A DNA stretch of 64,000 bases from an uncultured Lachnospiraceae bacterium. GTDB taxonomy: Bacteria > Bacillota > Clostridia > Lachnospirales > Lachnospiraceae. The translations under genes were made by a program, and so were the position numbers. Of this stretch, positions 9,574 through 19,025 are shown piece after piece (the stretch's first letter is position 1; the number at the start of each line of letters is the position of its first letter). The notes below the pieces were generated by a model. It was not told the DNA's origin. It was given only the letters and a program-made list of their open reading frames with translations, and searched no databases. The DNA lies in the NCBI GenBank assembly GCA_947176505.1, contig CAMWQW010000004.1, positions 62,001-126,000 on the forward strand, in the 5' to 3' direction.

Positions 9574-10911
9574 ATGAGCAAGAAAAAAATCAAGCCTATT
9601 GTGGCGGTAGTAGGCAGACCTAATGTGGGAAAGTCTACGCTGTTCAATGCACTGGCGGGTGAGAATATATCGATTGTTAAGGATACTCCCGGTATCACCA
9701 GAGACCGTATTTACGCAGATATTTCATGGCTGGACATGAACTTTACGCTGATAGATACGGGCGGTATCGAACCGGACAGCAAGGATATCATCCTTTCCCA
9801 GATGAGAGAGCAGGCACAGATTGCCATTGACACGGCGGATGTTATTATTTTTATGGTGGATGTGAAGCAGGGACTCGTGGATGCGGATTCCAAAGTGGCA
9901 GATATGCTGCGCCGTTCTCATAAACCGGTGATTCTGACAGTCAATAAAGTAGACAGTTACGATAAATATATGGCGGATGTCTATGAGTTTTATAATCTTG
10001 GCATCGGTGAGCCTTTTGCCATTTCATCAGTTAATAAGCTGGGATTCGGTGAGCTGCTTGATGAGGTGACTTCTCATTTTGACAAAGAAGCGGCGACTGA
10101 GGAAGAGGATGATCGCATTAAGGTTGCCATTGTTGGAAAGCCTAATGTGGGTAAATCATCTATTATCAATAAACTGATTGGAGAGAACAGAGTTATCGTG
10201 TCGGATATAGCCGGTACGACAAGGGATGCCATAGACACAGAGATTACACATAACGGCAAGGAATATGTTTTTATTGATACAGCCGGGCTTCGGCGGAAGA
10301 ATAAGATTAAAGAAGAACTGGAGCGTTATATGATTATCCGTACGGTTGCGGCGGTAGAACGTGCGGATATCGTGGTGCTTGTGATAGATGCTGTGGAAGG
10401 CGTGACGGAACAGGATGCCAAAATAGCAGGAATTGCCCATGACCGCGGTAAGGCGGTGATTATAGCCGTCAATAAATGGGATGCCATTCAGAAGGACAAC
10501 AAGACCGTGAATGAATACACACAGAAGGTCAGACAGGTACTTTCTTTTATGTCTTATGCCGAAATATTGTTTATTTCAGCAGTGACCGGACAGCGGCTGC
10601 CGAAACTATATGAAATGATAGATGTCGTTAATGAGAATCATTCAATGCGCGTAGCAACAGGTGTGCTCAATGAGATTATGGCAGAGGCGGTGGCGCTGCA
10701 ACAACCCCCTTCCGATAAAGGCAAGAGACTGCGGCTATACTATATTACGCAGGTAGCGGTGAAACCGCCTACTTTTGTCATTTTTGTCAATGATAAGGAG
10801 CTGATGCATTTCTCTTATACAAGATATCTGGAGAATCAAATCAGAGAAACATTCGGATTTCGGGGAACCCCGCTTAAATTTATCATAAGAGAGAGAAAGG
10901 ATAAAAAGTAA
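9574..10911 (+). CDS. der: Ribosome biogenesis GTPase Der (EngA)
   Basis: 445 residues from the ATG at 9574 (GGAG seven bases upstream; an earlier TTG would add 16 unneeded residues). Two tandem G domains: first with GRPNVGKST, DTPG and NKVD, second with GKPNVGKSS, DTAG and NKWD, then a KH-like C-terminal domain ending RGTPLKFIIRERK. Der acts in late assembly of the 50S subunit. Two bases separate it from plsY. Confidence 0.97.
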   Translation: MSKKKIKPIVAVVGRPNVGKSTLFNALAGENISIVKDTPGITRDRIYADISWLDMNFTLIDTGGIEPDSKDIILSQMREQAQIAIDTADVIIFMVDVKQGLVDADSKVADMLRRSHKPVILTVNKVDSYDKYMADVYEFYNLGIGEPFAISSVNKLGFGELLDEVTSHFDKEAATEEEDDRIKVAIVGKPNVGKSSIINKLIGENRVIVSDIAGTTRDAIDTEITHNGKEYVFIDTAGLRRKNKIKEELERYMIIRTVAAVERADIVVLVIDAVEGVTEQDAKIAGIAHDRGKAVIIAVNKWDAIQKDNKTVNEYTQKVRQVLSFMSYAEILFISAVTGQRLPKLYEMIDVVNENHSMRVATGVLNEIMAEAVALQQPPSDKGKRLRLYYITQVAVKPPTFVIFVNDKELMHFSYTRYLENQIRETFGFRGTPLKFIIRERKDKK

Positions 10912-10913
10912 AA

Positions 10914-11591
10914 GTGGAACGAATCATTTGCTTAGTAATCGGATATGTGTTCGGACTGTTTCAGACGGCATACATTTATGGAAAACTACATGGAATTGAT
11001 ATCAGGAATTACGGGAGCGGAAATGCAGGTACGACGAACACGATGAGAGTGCTGGGAACGAAGGCAGGGCTGCTAGTGCTTCTCGGTGATATCGTGAAAT
11101 GCATATTGGCGATTGTGGTGACAGGAGTGATCTTTGATAAAACACACCCGGACATGGTATATCTGCTTAAGATATATGCTGCGACAGGGGCTATTTTAGG
11201 ACATAATTTTCCGTTCTATCTGCATTTTAAGGGCGGGAAAGGAATTGCGGCAACAGCCGGCATGATCCTTTCTTTTCATCCTTATCTGATTCCTATGGGA
11301 GTGATTCTGTTCTTCGGTGCGTTCTTCACAACGCATTATGTGTCGTTGGGATCACTGCTTGTATATGCAGGTTTCTTTATTGAACTGGTGGTGCTGGGAC
11401 AGATGGGAATCTTTGGCATGTCACAAGAATTATTGATTGAGATGTATGTTATAGCGGGTGGACTCACGGTTATGGCGTATTATAAGCATAAGGAGAATAT
11501 CAAGAGGCTGCTGAGTGGAACAGAGAGAAAGACCTATTTAAGCCACAAGAATAAAGAGAATGAAAAGGCGCAGGAAACAGCGCAGAAATGA
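10914..11591 (+). CDS. plsY: Glycerol-3-phosphate acyltransferase PlsY
   Basis: Transfers acyl from acyl-phosphate to sn-glycerol 3-phosphate, the first step of phospholipid synthesis, in the membrane. 225 residues starting at GTG, with five to seven hydrophobic segments and the motifs SGNAGTTNTMRVLG, GHNFPFYLHFKGGKGIA and a third loop near the C-terminus. The tail after residue 195 is charged and longer than usual. GpsA, which makes its substrate, starts seven bases downstream; the pairing is functionally sensible. Confidence 0.95.
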   Translation: MERIICLVIGYVFGLFQTAYIYGKLHGIDIRNYGSGNAGTTNTMRVLGTKAGLLVLLGDIVKCILAIVVTGVIFDKTHPDMVYLLKIYAATGAILGHNFPFYLHFKGGKGIAATAGMILSFHPYLIPMGVILFFGAFFTTHYVSLGSLLVYAGFFIELVVLGQMGIFGMSQELLIEMYVIAGGLTVMAYYKHKENIKRLLSGTERKTYLSHKNKENEKAQETAQK

Positions 11592-11598
11592 GGGGAAA

Positions 11599-12621
11599 AT
11601 GGCAGATATCAGTATTATCGGTGCCGGAAGCTGGGGCATTGCACTGGCACTTTTGTTACATAAGAACGGACATCATGTAACAGTATGGTCGATTATGGAA
11701 GCAGAGATTAATATGCTTCAAAATGAGCGTGAACATAAGGACAAGCTTCCCGGTGTTAAACTTCCGGCTGATATGGAGTTTACAACTGATTTACAGGCTG
11801 CAGTGACAGGAAAAGAACTTCTGGTACTGGCGGTGCCATCACCTTACACACGGAGCACATCACATGAGATGGCGTCTTATGTATGTGACGGTCAGCGTAT
11901 CATTAATGTGGCAAAGGGTATTGAAGAGAATACGTTGTTTACTTTGTCACAGATTATAGAAGAAGAGATTCCTCAGGCGGAAGTTGCAGTCTTGTCGGGA
12001 CCATCCCATGCAGAAGAAGTGGGAAGGGGGATTCCTACGACAATCGTTGTAGGTGCTAAGAAGAAGAGTACAGCGGAATATCTGCAGAATATTTTTATGA
12101 ACGAAGTATTCAGAGTGTATATCAGTCCGGACGTGTTGGGAATTGAGTTGGGCGCTGCACTCAAGAATGTGGTTGCGCTGGCTGCCGGTATTGCCGATGG
12201 ACTGGGATATGGTGACAATACGAAAGCAGCATTGATTACGAGAGGCATTACGGAGATAGCGAGACTGGGTGTTGCCATGGGCGGAAGGTTTGAGACTTTC
12301 TGCGGACTTGCAGGAATCGGAGATTTGATTGTCACCTGCGCTTCTATGCATTCACGTAACAGACGTGCAGGTATATTAATCGGGCAAGGTTATACGATGG
12401 AACAGGCAATGACCGAAGTTAAGATGGTGGTAGAGGGCGTTTATTCAGCCAAAGCCGCTATGGGGCTTGCAGTGAAATACGATATACAGCTTCCCATCAT
12501 AGAGCAGGTGAACGCCATATTGTTTGACGGACAGCCGGCGGATGAGGCAGTTAAGAATCTGATGCTGCGTGATAAAAAAATAGAGAATCCGTTACTTCCG
12601 TGGGGAGACGTTGAAGAGTAA
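11599..12621 (+). CDS. gpsA: NAD(P)-dependent glycerol-3-phosphate dehydrogenase
   Basis: 340 residues. Reduces dihydroxyacetone phosphate to sn-glycerol 3-phosphate. Rossmann motif GAGSWGIALA at the N-terminus, the VAKGIE segment, SGPSHAEEV, and the catalytic Lys region ALKNVVALAAGIADGLGYGDN. The ATG at 11599 is chosen: AGGGGAAA directly precedes it, while the upstream ATG at 11560 lies inside plsY. Last gene of the DUF512-der-plsY-gpsA cluster. Confidence 0.96.
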   Translation: MADISIIGAGSWGIALALLLHKNGHHVTVWSIMEAEINMLQNEREHKDKLPGVKLPADMEFTTDLQAAVTGKELLVLAVPSPYTRSTSHEMASYVCDGQRIINVAKGIEENTLFTLSQIIEEEIPQAEVAVLSGPSHAEEVGRGIPTTIVVGAKKKSTAEYLQNIFMNEVFRVYISPDVLGIELGAALKNVVALAAGIADGLGYGDNTKAALITRGITEIARLGVAMGGRFETFCGLAGIGDLIVTCASMHSRNRRAGILIGQGYTMEQAMTEVKMVVEGVYSAKAAMGLAVKYDIQLPIIEQVNAILFDGQPADEAVKNLMLRDKKIENPLLPWGDVEE

Positions 12622-12663
12622 ACGGAGAAGAAATAGAGTCTGAATAAGTTTGAGGTAGAGTCG

Positions 12664-12694
12664 AAAAAAGAACAGAAAAATTCTGTTCTTTTTT
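12664..12694. terminator. Bidirectional intrinsic terminator (gpsA / metF)
   Basis: A6-GAACAGAA, loop AAA, TTCTGTTC-T6: a 14-bp stem whose A and T flanks give a U tract in either direction, between convergent gpsA and metF. Confidence 0.88.
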
Positions 12695-12744
12695 ATGATG
12701 CGTTTATAATATTTTTCTGCGTCTGTTTTGTATGGCGAGACTAT

Positions 12745-13587
12745 TTACAGCATACTGCATATTTCGGTGGTGGTCTTTACTTTATTCATCGAGTAGATAT
12801 GGATACCATCCACACCGTGTTCCCGAAGGTCGCGAATCTGTCGCACAGCATAGTCGATTCCGGCTTTGCGCATATCATCTTTGTTCTCGCCGTAAGCAGC
12901 AATGATGTCGGCGAGCTCTTTCGGAACGGAAGAACCGGAAAGGGACACGGTTGTGCCTAATTGTTTTGCCGTAGTAATGGGCATGATACCTGCATGAATC
13001 GGAACATTGATTCCCATAGATTTTGCTTTATCCAAGAAGCGGTAAAAATAATTGTTGTCAAAAAACATCTGGGAAATCAGGGAACTTACACCGGCATCCA
13101 CTTTTTCTTTGAGGTGACGCAGGTCTTCCTCCATGTTCGGGGATTCGAAATGCTTCTCTGGATAACATGCACCAAAGATGCACAGGTCGGTATGTTCTTT
13201 CAGATATTGTACGAGATCTGTGGCATAATAGAATTCTCTCTGGTTAAACTGTTCATCGGTCATTGACTGGGGTCTGTCGCCACGGAGCGCCAAGACATGG
13301 GTGACTCCGGCATTTTTTAGGGCATCACAGTTTTTCTCCAGATCTTCTTTGGTGAAACCGACGCAGGTAATGTGTGCGACGGCGGATGTCTTAAGTTCTT
13401 TCTGTATGAAAGAAGAAATTTCTATTGTCTTGCCTGCTCTCGAGCCTCCGGCACCGTAAGTACAACTGATGAAGTCAGGATTAAGACGATTAAGGTCTCT
13501 CAGAAGCTGATATACATTGTTAAATTCTTCATCTTTTTTTGGCGGGAATACTTCCAAAGAAAGGTGTGTCTTGTATTCTTGTGACAT
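12745..13587 (-). CDS. metF: Methylenetetrahydrofolate reductase
   Basis: 280 residues of the MTHFR TIM-barrel family, reducing 5,10-methylene-THF to 5-methyl-THF for methionine synthesis or acetogenic C1 flow. Visible: LSLEVFPPKKDEE with the catalytic Glu, ISCTYGAGGS, THVLALRGDRP and the FDNNYFYRFLDK substrate region. GGGAGGA precedes the start. Monocistronic; no metH or folate gene lies beside it. Confidence 0.93.
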   Translation of the reverse strand: MSQEYKTHLSLEVFPPKKDEEFNNVYQLLRDLNRLNPDFISCTYGAGGSRAGKTIEISSFIQKELKTSAVAHITCVGFTKEDLEKNCDALKNAGVTHVLALRGDRPQSMTDEQFNQREFYYATDLVQYLKEHTDLCIFGACYPEKHFESPNMEEDLRHLKEKVDAGVSSLISQMFFDNNYFYRFLDKAKSMGINVPIHAGIMPITTAKQLGTTVSLSGSSVPKELADIIAAYGENKDDMRKAGIDYAVRQIRDLREHGVDGIHIYSMNKVKTTTEICSML

Positions 13588-13719
13588 ATGTTTGTCCTCC
13601 CGTGTTTCTTACAATAAATTCTTGCTTTTGCACTTGAAATATCGTAACATACATTTATAAGATAGGCAAGAAATGAAATGGTATAAAACATAAATACGGC
13701 ATGGGAAAGGATTAGTAAT

Positions 13720-14544
13720 ATGAGCGAACAAAGTAAGAGTTTTGGCAGCACTTCGGATTATGTGGCATCGCAGCAGTTACTTGCAAGCGTCAATGTTGCA
13801 ATTGCACTTAAGAAGCCGCTTCTTGTGAAAGGAGAACCGGGTACGGGCAAGACAATGCTTGCACAGGCAGTGGCTAACTCGCTTGGCAAGGAACTGATTA
13901 TTTGGAACATCAAGTCCACTACGAAAGCACAGGACGGACTTTATATGTATGATACGATACAACGTTTGTATGACGGACAGTTCGGAGAGGAAGGCGTTGA
14001 CGACATTGCACATTATATCAAGCTGGGCAAGCTGGGTGAGGCTTTCGAATCTGATGAACAGGTAGTTCTATTGATTGATGAGATTGACAAGGCAGATCTC
14101 GAATTTCCGAATGACCTTCTTTGGGAATTGGATCAGATGGAATTTTATATCCATGAGACAAAGAGGACGGTTAAGGCGAAGCACAGACCGATTGTAATCA
14201 TTACCTCAAATGCAGAGAAAGAGCTGCCCGATGCATTTTTACGAAGATGTATTTTTCACTACATTGATTTCCCGGATCAGAATCTGATGGAAGAGATTGT
14301 ACGAACGCATTACCCCAAGGTGGAGGATAAACTGCTTCAAGATGCAATGGAAGTATTTTATTGGATTCGCTCGATGAAGGATGTTCGCAAAAAACCAAGC
14401 ACGTCAGAATTGATTGACTGGATCAATGCGCTTCAGATAGGCGGCATTCCGACTGACAAACTCCGCACGGAGCTGCCGTTTATCGGTGTGATTGTAAAAA
14501 AAGACGAAGACTTAGAAACAATTAAAAATAAGCGGGATTTTTAA
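13720..14544 (+). CDS. MoxR-family AAA+ ATPase
   Basis: 274 residues with Walker A GEPGTGKT near 40-47, Walker B VVLLIDEIDKAD, a sensor-1 ITSNAEKELPDAFLRRC and a helical lid. RBS AAAGG lies nine bases before the ATG. Known: MoxR ATPases work as chaperone-like remodelers with a VWA partner; that partner follows 11 bp downstream. Target unknown. Confidence 0.9.
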   Translation: MSEQSKSFGSTSDYVASQQLLASVNVAIALKKPLLVKGEPGTGKTMLAQAVANSLGKELIIWNIKSTTKAQDGLYMYDTIQRLYDGQFGEEGVDDIAHYIKLGKLGEAFESDEQVVLLIDEIDKADLEFPNDLLWELDQMEFYIHETKRTVKAKHRPIVIITSNAEKELPDAFLRRCIFHYIDFPDQNLMEEIVRTHYPKVEDKLLQDAMEVFYWIRSMKDVRKKPSTSELIDWINALQIGGIPTDKLRTELPFIGVIVKKDEDLETIKNKRDF

Positions 14545-14555
14545 GAGGGCATTTT

Positions 14556-15752
14556 ATGTTCAGTAAATTCTTCTATACATTAAAAGACAAAGGACTTGAC
14601 GTGTCCTTAAGCGAATGGCTGACATTGCAGGATGCACTGCAGCAGGGATTGTGCCATAGCAGCCTGACGGAATTTTATTATGTATCACGCATGATATTAG
14701 TGAAGTCTGAGACGGAGTACGATAAATTTGATATGGCTTTTGATGAAGTGTTTAAGGGTATTCAGTCGGAAAACGAAGTGGGCAAAAATATGTTGAAATG
14801 GCTGGATAAGCCGGAGATGCAGGATGTCTTTGAAGAGATGCGCCATGAGATGAATCAGGAAGTAGTCACGATGGACAAGGATGACGTAGAGAACAATTTC
14901 AAGGACAGATTAAGAGACCAGAATGAAGAGCACAATGGCGGAAGTTATTGGATTGGTACGATGGGAAAGACGTCTTTCGGTAATATGGGCGGCAACATGG
15001 GAGGAATCAGAGTAGGCGGAACGACCGGATATCAGTCGGCGTTTCAAGTGATAGGGGCAAGAAAATATCGTGATTTTCGTAATGATAAGGTGTTGGATAA
15101 CAGACAGTTTCAGATGGCGCTGCGGAAACTGAGACAGTTTTCTACCAAGCTGGAAATTCCGAAGACAGAACTTGATATAAACGGTACGGTAGATGCCACT
15201 TGTAATAATGGCGGATGCTTGCAGATTGTAATGGAGAAGCCGAGGAAGAATGCGGTAAAATTACTTCTTCTTATGGATTCCGGCGGCACAATGATTCCGT
15301 ACACGACGCTTTTAAATGAGTTATTCCATTCAGTATACAAATCCAATCACTACAAAGATGTGAAGACGTATTTTTTCCATAACTGTATTTACTCGAATCT
15401 GTATAATACGCCGGAATGCGAAAACGGAGACTGGATTGAGACAGAATGGATGTTCCGTAATCTGGACAGTGATTACAAAGTGATTATTGTAGGAGATGCG
15501 GCGATGGCGCCGGAAGAACTGTATTCCACGTCAGGCAACTATAGAGGTCCTAATGGTGGATTATCCGGTATGGAATGGCTTATGTTGATGAAGCGGCATT
15601 ACAAGAAGATTGTATGGCTTAATCCGAAGATGGCGCCGGGACATGCACCATGGAGAGAAGCCGAGACTGCGATTAAGGGACTGATTCCTATGTATAAACT
15701 GACAGTGGACGGATTAAATCAGGCGATGATGAAATTAATGACGAACCGATGA
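14556..15752 (+). CDS. VWA-domain (CoxE-like) protein, partner of the MoxR ATPase
   Basis: 398 residues. An N-terminal helical half contains the Gly-rich linker FGNMGGNMGGIRVGG; the C-terminal half is a von Willebrand A-like domain beginning LLLLMDSGGTM. The metal site deviates from the canonical DxSxS: the sequence is D-S-G-G-T, so the first Ser is shifted by one residue. A later Asp in IIVGDAAMAPEEL may be the third metal-site residue. No signal peptide, so cytoplasmic. Eleven bases separate it from the MoxR gene. Confidence 0.85.
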   Translation: MFSKFFYTLKDKGLDVSLSEWLTLQDALQQGLCHSSLTEFYYVSRMILVKSETEYDKFDMAFDEVFKGIQSENEVGKNMLKWLDKPEMQDVFEEMRHEMNQEVVTMDKDDVENNFKDRLRDQNEEHNGGSYWIGTMGKTSFGNMGGNMGGIRVGGTTGYQSAFQVIGARKYRDFRNDKVLDNRQFQMALRKLRQFSTKLEIPKTELDINGTVDATCNNGGCLQIVMEKPRKNAVKLLLLMDSGGTMIPYTTLLNELFHSVYKSNHYKDVKTYFFHNCIYSNLYNTPECENGDWIETEWMFRNLDSDYKVIIVGDAAMAPEELYSTSGNYRGPNGGLSGMEWLMLMKRHYKKIVWLNPKMAPGHAPWREAETAIKGLIPMYKLTVDGLNQAMMKLMTNR

Positions 15753-15825
15753 TGTATGAGAAGACAATTATGGGGTTTTTTGATGTGCATTTCTGATAAA
15801 ATATGATGAATAAGGGGTGTGAATT

Positions 15826-16890
15826 ATGTATCGGGTAATGATTGTAGACGACAATATGGCAAATTTGATTATGGCAAGAAAAACTTTAGAGGAGGAATAT
15901 GAGGTGATCCCTGTATCATCCGGTATCTCTGCTCTCGAATGTTTGAATGATATGCCGGAGATTCCTGATTTGGTGCTTTTAGACGTAGATATGCCGAATG
16001 TTAATGGGTTTCAGGTTATTTCGGAGATGAAGAATATTCCGAAGCTAGTGAATATTCCGATTGTCTTTTTGACGGCACAGGATGATGACACTACGGAACT
16101 GGAAAGCTACAACTTAGGGGCTGTGGATTATATCAAAAAACCCTATACGGCAAATCTGTTAAAGAAACGAGTAGATATCCAGATTCAGCTTTTGTCCCAA
16201 CAGAGAAAGCTGGGGGATATGAATCGCTCGCTGAACAATCTTGTGCAGGATAAGAATAAGAAGAATCTGGAATTACAGTATTCAATCGTGGCTATGTTTG
16301 TAGACTTGCTGACCAAAAGAGATGGTTTTGGGGGAGATCATGCAAGAAGGGTAGAAAAATACATGGATGTGCTTATCAGTGCGCTGATAAGGAATGGTAA
16401 GTATAATCTGACAGCGGATGACGGCATTACAATATGCTTTGCATCTCAGATTCATGATATCGGTAAATTATGTATTGCCGACCAGTATTTAAACAATGTG
16501 AGAATGGGCAAGGAAAGCGAATTTGAAAGAGAAGCCGTCAAGACGCATACTACGCTTGGAGCAGATACGCTCTCTAAGGTTACACAGTTGAGCGCCGGTG
16601 AGAATAACTTTATGAATTATGCCCATAATATGTGCCGCAGCCATCATGAAAGATGGGATGGTAAAGGATATCCGGACAGATTAGAGGGAAAGGATATTCC
16701 GATAGAGGCAAGAGCATTATCTATAGTGGATACATATGACAATCTGCGTAATATTGCAGTAGGCGGCAAGACTCTCAGTCATCAGGAAGCTATTATGAAA
16801 ATAAAATTTATGAAGTTTACCTGTTTTGATCCGGAGATTGTAGATATTTTCCTGTCTGCTGAAAATGAGATTAAGAATGTTGCCGGTTAG
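15826..16890 (+). CDS. Response regulator with HD-GYP c-di-GMP phosphodiesterase domain
   Basis: 354 residues: receiver 1-120 with acidic residues 8-9, phospho-acceptor Asp53 (LLDVDMP) and Lys in KKPY, a coiled-coil linker, then HD-GYP output with HD at 210-211 (HDIGK), HHERWDGKGYP (GYP at 281-283). Active-site residues look intact, so cyclic-di-GMP hydrolysis is predicted, controlled by phosphorylation. The two hybrid kinases follow 17 bp downstream and are the likely phosphate donors through the HPt domain of the second. Confidence 0.92.
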   Translation: MYRVMIVDDNMANLIMARKTLEEEYEVIPVSSGISALECLNDMPEIPDLVLLDVDMPNVNGFQVISEMKNIPKLVNIPIVFLTAQDDDTTELESYNLGAVDYIKKPYTANLLKKRVDIQIQLLSQQRKLGDMNRSLNNLVQDKNKKNLELQYSIVAMFVDLLTKRDGFGGDHARRVEKYMDVLISALIRNGKYNLTADDGITICFASQIHDIGKLCIADQYLNNVRMGKESEFEREAVKTHTTLGADTLSKVTQLSAGENNFMNYAHNMCRSHHERWDGKGYPDRLEGKDIPIEARALSIVDTYDNLRNIAVGGKTLSHQEAIMKIKFMKFTCFDPEIVDIFLSAENEIKNVAG

Positions 16891-16907
16891 TTAAAAGGGG
16901 TTCCGGT

Positions 16908-19025
16908 ATGACAGCGAAACAGCATTTAGAAAAATATTTAAATATAGAATTACCGGCGGAAATATTATTGTTTCATGCGGCGATGGTGCTCAGTTTGGTA
17001 GAGTGTATCATGCTGGTGCTTTTTACGTTCCTTTTGCGATTAGATATTCGGGTACCGATTCTTTTGTCCTGCGGTATTATTTTTACGCTGGCAGCGATGT
17101 ATGCTGAGAAGAGAACAGATAAGCTTAAATGGATTTCTGCCGGATATCTTATTTCAATGCATCTTTTTCTGGTGCCGTTGGTATCACGTTATGTGCCGTA
17201 CGCCGTGTATGATTTTCCGGTATATTTTCTTACAGGTATTGCATTTACGGCAATTCTCTTAAAGAAGAAGTGGGCAGCACTGTTTATTACATTGGATATG
17301 GTGGTAGATATTATCTGTATTCGACATATGCTTGAACGGTCTTTACTGCCTGAGTCAATGTCTGCTGTGGGCGTGGCAAGAAGTACACAGCATGATTTTG
17401 TCCTTTTCTGCAGGATTATGGCAGCACTGCTTATTACGGGTACAGTGTGCGGTATATTACTCTCTTATCGCAATAAGATACTGCACAGAGAAATTGAGAA
17501 AAGTACTGCCATGGAGCAGGAAGCCGAGCAGCTAAGCTATGCTAAAAATATGTTTTTAGTCAATGTATCCCATGAAATCAGGACGCCGCTCAATGCCATC
17601 TTAGGGATTTCGGAATTATTGCTCGATCTGGATACGGACGACCGCATCAAGGAGAATGCATTTCATATTGCTAATTCCAGCAAGGCACTCCTATCTATTA
17701 CAAATGAATTAATGGATTTTTCTAAATTGGATGACAGTGATTTAGTCATTACAGACAAACCCTACAGTATAGGTGATATCTGTAATGAGTTGATTAATGT
17801 ACTCTCCGTGCGGTATGCGGATCACGGGACAGACTTGTATGTGGAGATTGAGCCGGATATTCCCGCGCAACTGTGCGGGGATGAGACAATAGTGCGCCAG
17901 ATTATGTTGAATATCCCGAATGGAATCATGAAGTCGCTGGAGGGAGGAAATGTACGGCTGAGTATCCGTAAAGAAGACGGTGGTGAAGAGAAGATACGTT
18001 TGCTGGTTGAAGTGTGTGCCCAAGGTGCTTTTCAGTATTCCTACAAAGAGCAGCTATACCATAACAGTGTCAGGGAGACAGAACATGATGAAGCACAGCC
18101 GCTGCCTCATCGCCTGATTCGACTCATGGGTGGTGAATTGCGTATGGAAGAAGAAGTCTCGAGGAGAAGATACTGCTTTGACATTCCGCAAAGATACATA
18201 CCCGGAAAGGCCTTGGTTGAAAGACCGTCAGATGAGCAGATGAAAGTATTGTTCTACGAAAATACGAGTATGCAGGGAAGCGTATTTGCCAAAACGCTGC
18301 ATGCCATGAAGGTGGATTTCTGTCAGGCGTCTACAGATGAATTTTTCTTGGAGGAATGTGTCAATAAAAAATATACGCATCTTATGATTGCCTCAGAGCG
18401 GTACAGTGATATGAAAAATGAGATGGCTGAACGGTTAAGTCCTCAATCGGTTATTTTAATTGGATCGGACCTTCTTGCCTATGATGATCCGCTTGTGAAA
18501 ACAACTTTTGCAAGACCTGTTAACTGTTTGAATCTGGATGCGCTCCTTAGGAATAGGCAGAACAGTACAATTCGACGGATAGGCTATAAAGGTGAGTTTG
18601 TATGTCCCGATGCACGTATTATGGTGGTAGATGACAATATCGTTAATCTGGAAGTGGCGACAAGTCTTCTAAAGCGCTATCAGGCGCAAGTTTTTCTTGC
18701 AGCAAGCGGCAAGGAATGTCTCAAACTGCTACAGCGGGAGAGCGTCGATTTAATATTTCTCGACTATATGATGCCGGAGATGGATGGTATCGATACATTG
18801 AAAAATATTAGGGCGCTGGGAATAAGCGGACTGAGTATGGTACCGATAGCAGCGCTTACGGCAAATGCGGTCAGTGGTGCGAGAGAGATGTTTTTGAATG
18901 CAGGGTTCGACGAATATCTTTCGAAACCTATTGAACGTGATAAATTTGAAAAAATATTGCGGGAGTACCTTCCGAAAGAGAAGATTGTTTACACGGCAGG
19001 TAAAGGTGAAAAGGCTGAAAAATGA
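16908..19025 (+). CDS. Hybrid histidine kinase with intact His but degenerate ATPase domain
   Basis: 705 residues: six or so membrane segments (about 20-190), HisKA with His222 in NVSHEIRTP, a region in HATPase position, a degenerate receiver-like domain (about 435-540) and a canonical receiver with Asp619 (FLDYMMPEMDG). The ATPase region keeps an N-box-like LNIPNGIMK, but the G1 DxGxG and G2 GxGLG motifs are gone: where the family has GTGLGLxI before LMGGxL, this protein has QPLPHRLIRLMGGEL. ATP binding is therefore doubtful. Its stop overlaps the start of the next gene (ATGA), indicating coupled translation. Confidence 0.88.
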   Translation: MTAKQHLEKYLNIELPAEILLFHAAMVLSLVECIMLVLFTFLLRLDIRVPILLSCGIIFTLAAMYAEKRTDKLKWISAGYLISMHLFLVPLVSRYVPYAVYDFPVYFLTGIAFTAILLKKKWAALFITLDMVVDIICIRHMLERSLLPESMSAVGVARSTQHDFVLFCRIMAALLITGTVCGILLSYRNKILHREIEKSTAMEQEAEQLSYAKNMFLVNVSHEIRTPLNAILGISELLLDLDTDDRIKENAFHIANSSKALLSITNELMDFSKLDDSDLVITDKPYSIGDICNELINVLSVRYADHGTDLYVEIEPDIPAQLCGDETIVRQIMLNIPNGIMKSLEGGNVRLSIRKEDGGEEKIRLLVEVCAQGAFQYSYKEQLYHNSVRETEHDEAQPLPHRLIRLMGGELRMEEEVSRRRYCFDIPQRYIPGKALVERPSDEQMKVLFYENTSMQGSVFAKTLHAMKVDFCQASTDEFFLEECVNKKYTHLMIASERYSDMKNEMAERLSPQSVILIGSDLLAYDDPLVKTTFARPVNCLNLDALLRNRQNSTIRRIGYKGEFVCPDARIMVVDDNIVNLEVATSLLKRYQAQVFLAASGKECLKLLQRESVDLIFLDYMMPEMDGIDTLKNIRALGISGLSMVPIAALTANAVSGAREMFLNAGFDEYLSKPIERDKFEKILREYLPKEKIVYTAGKGEKAEK

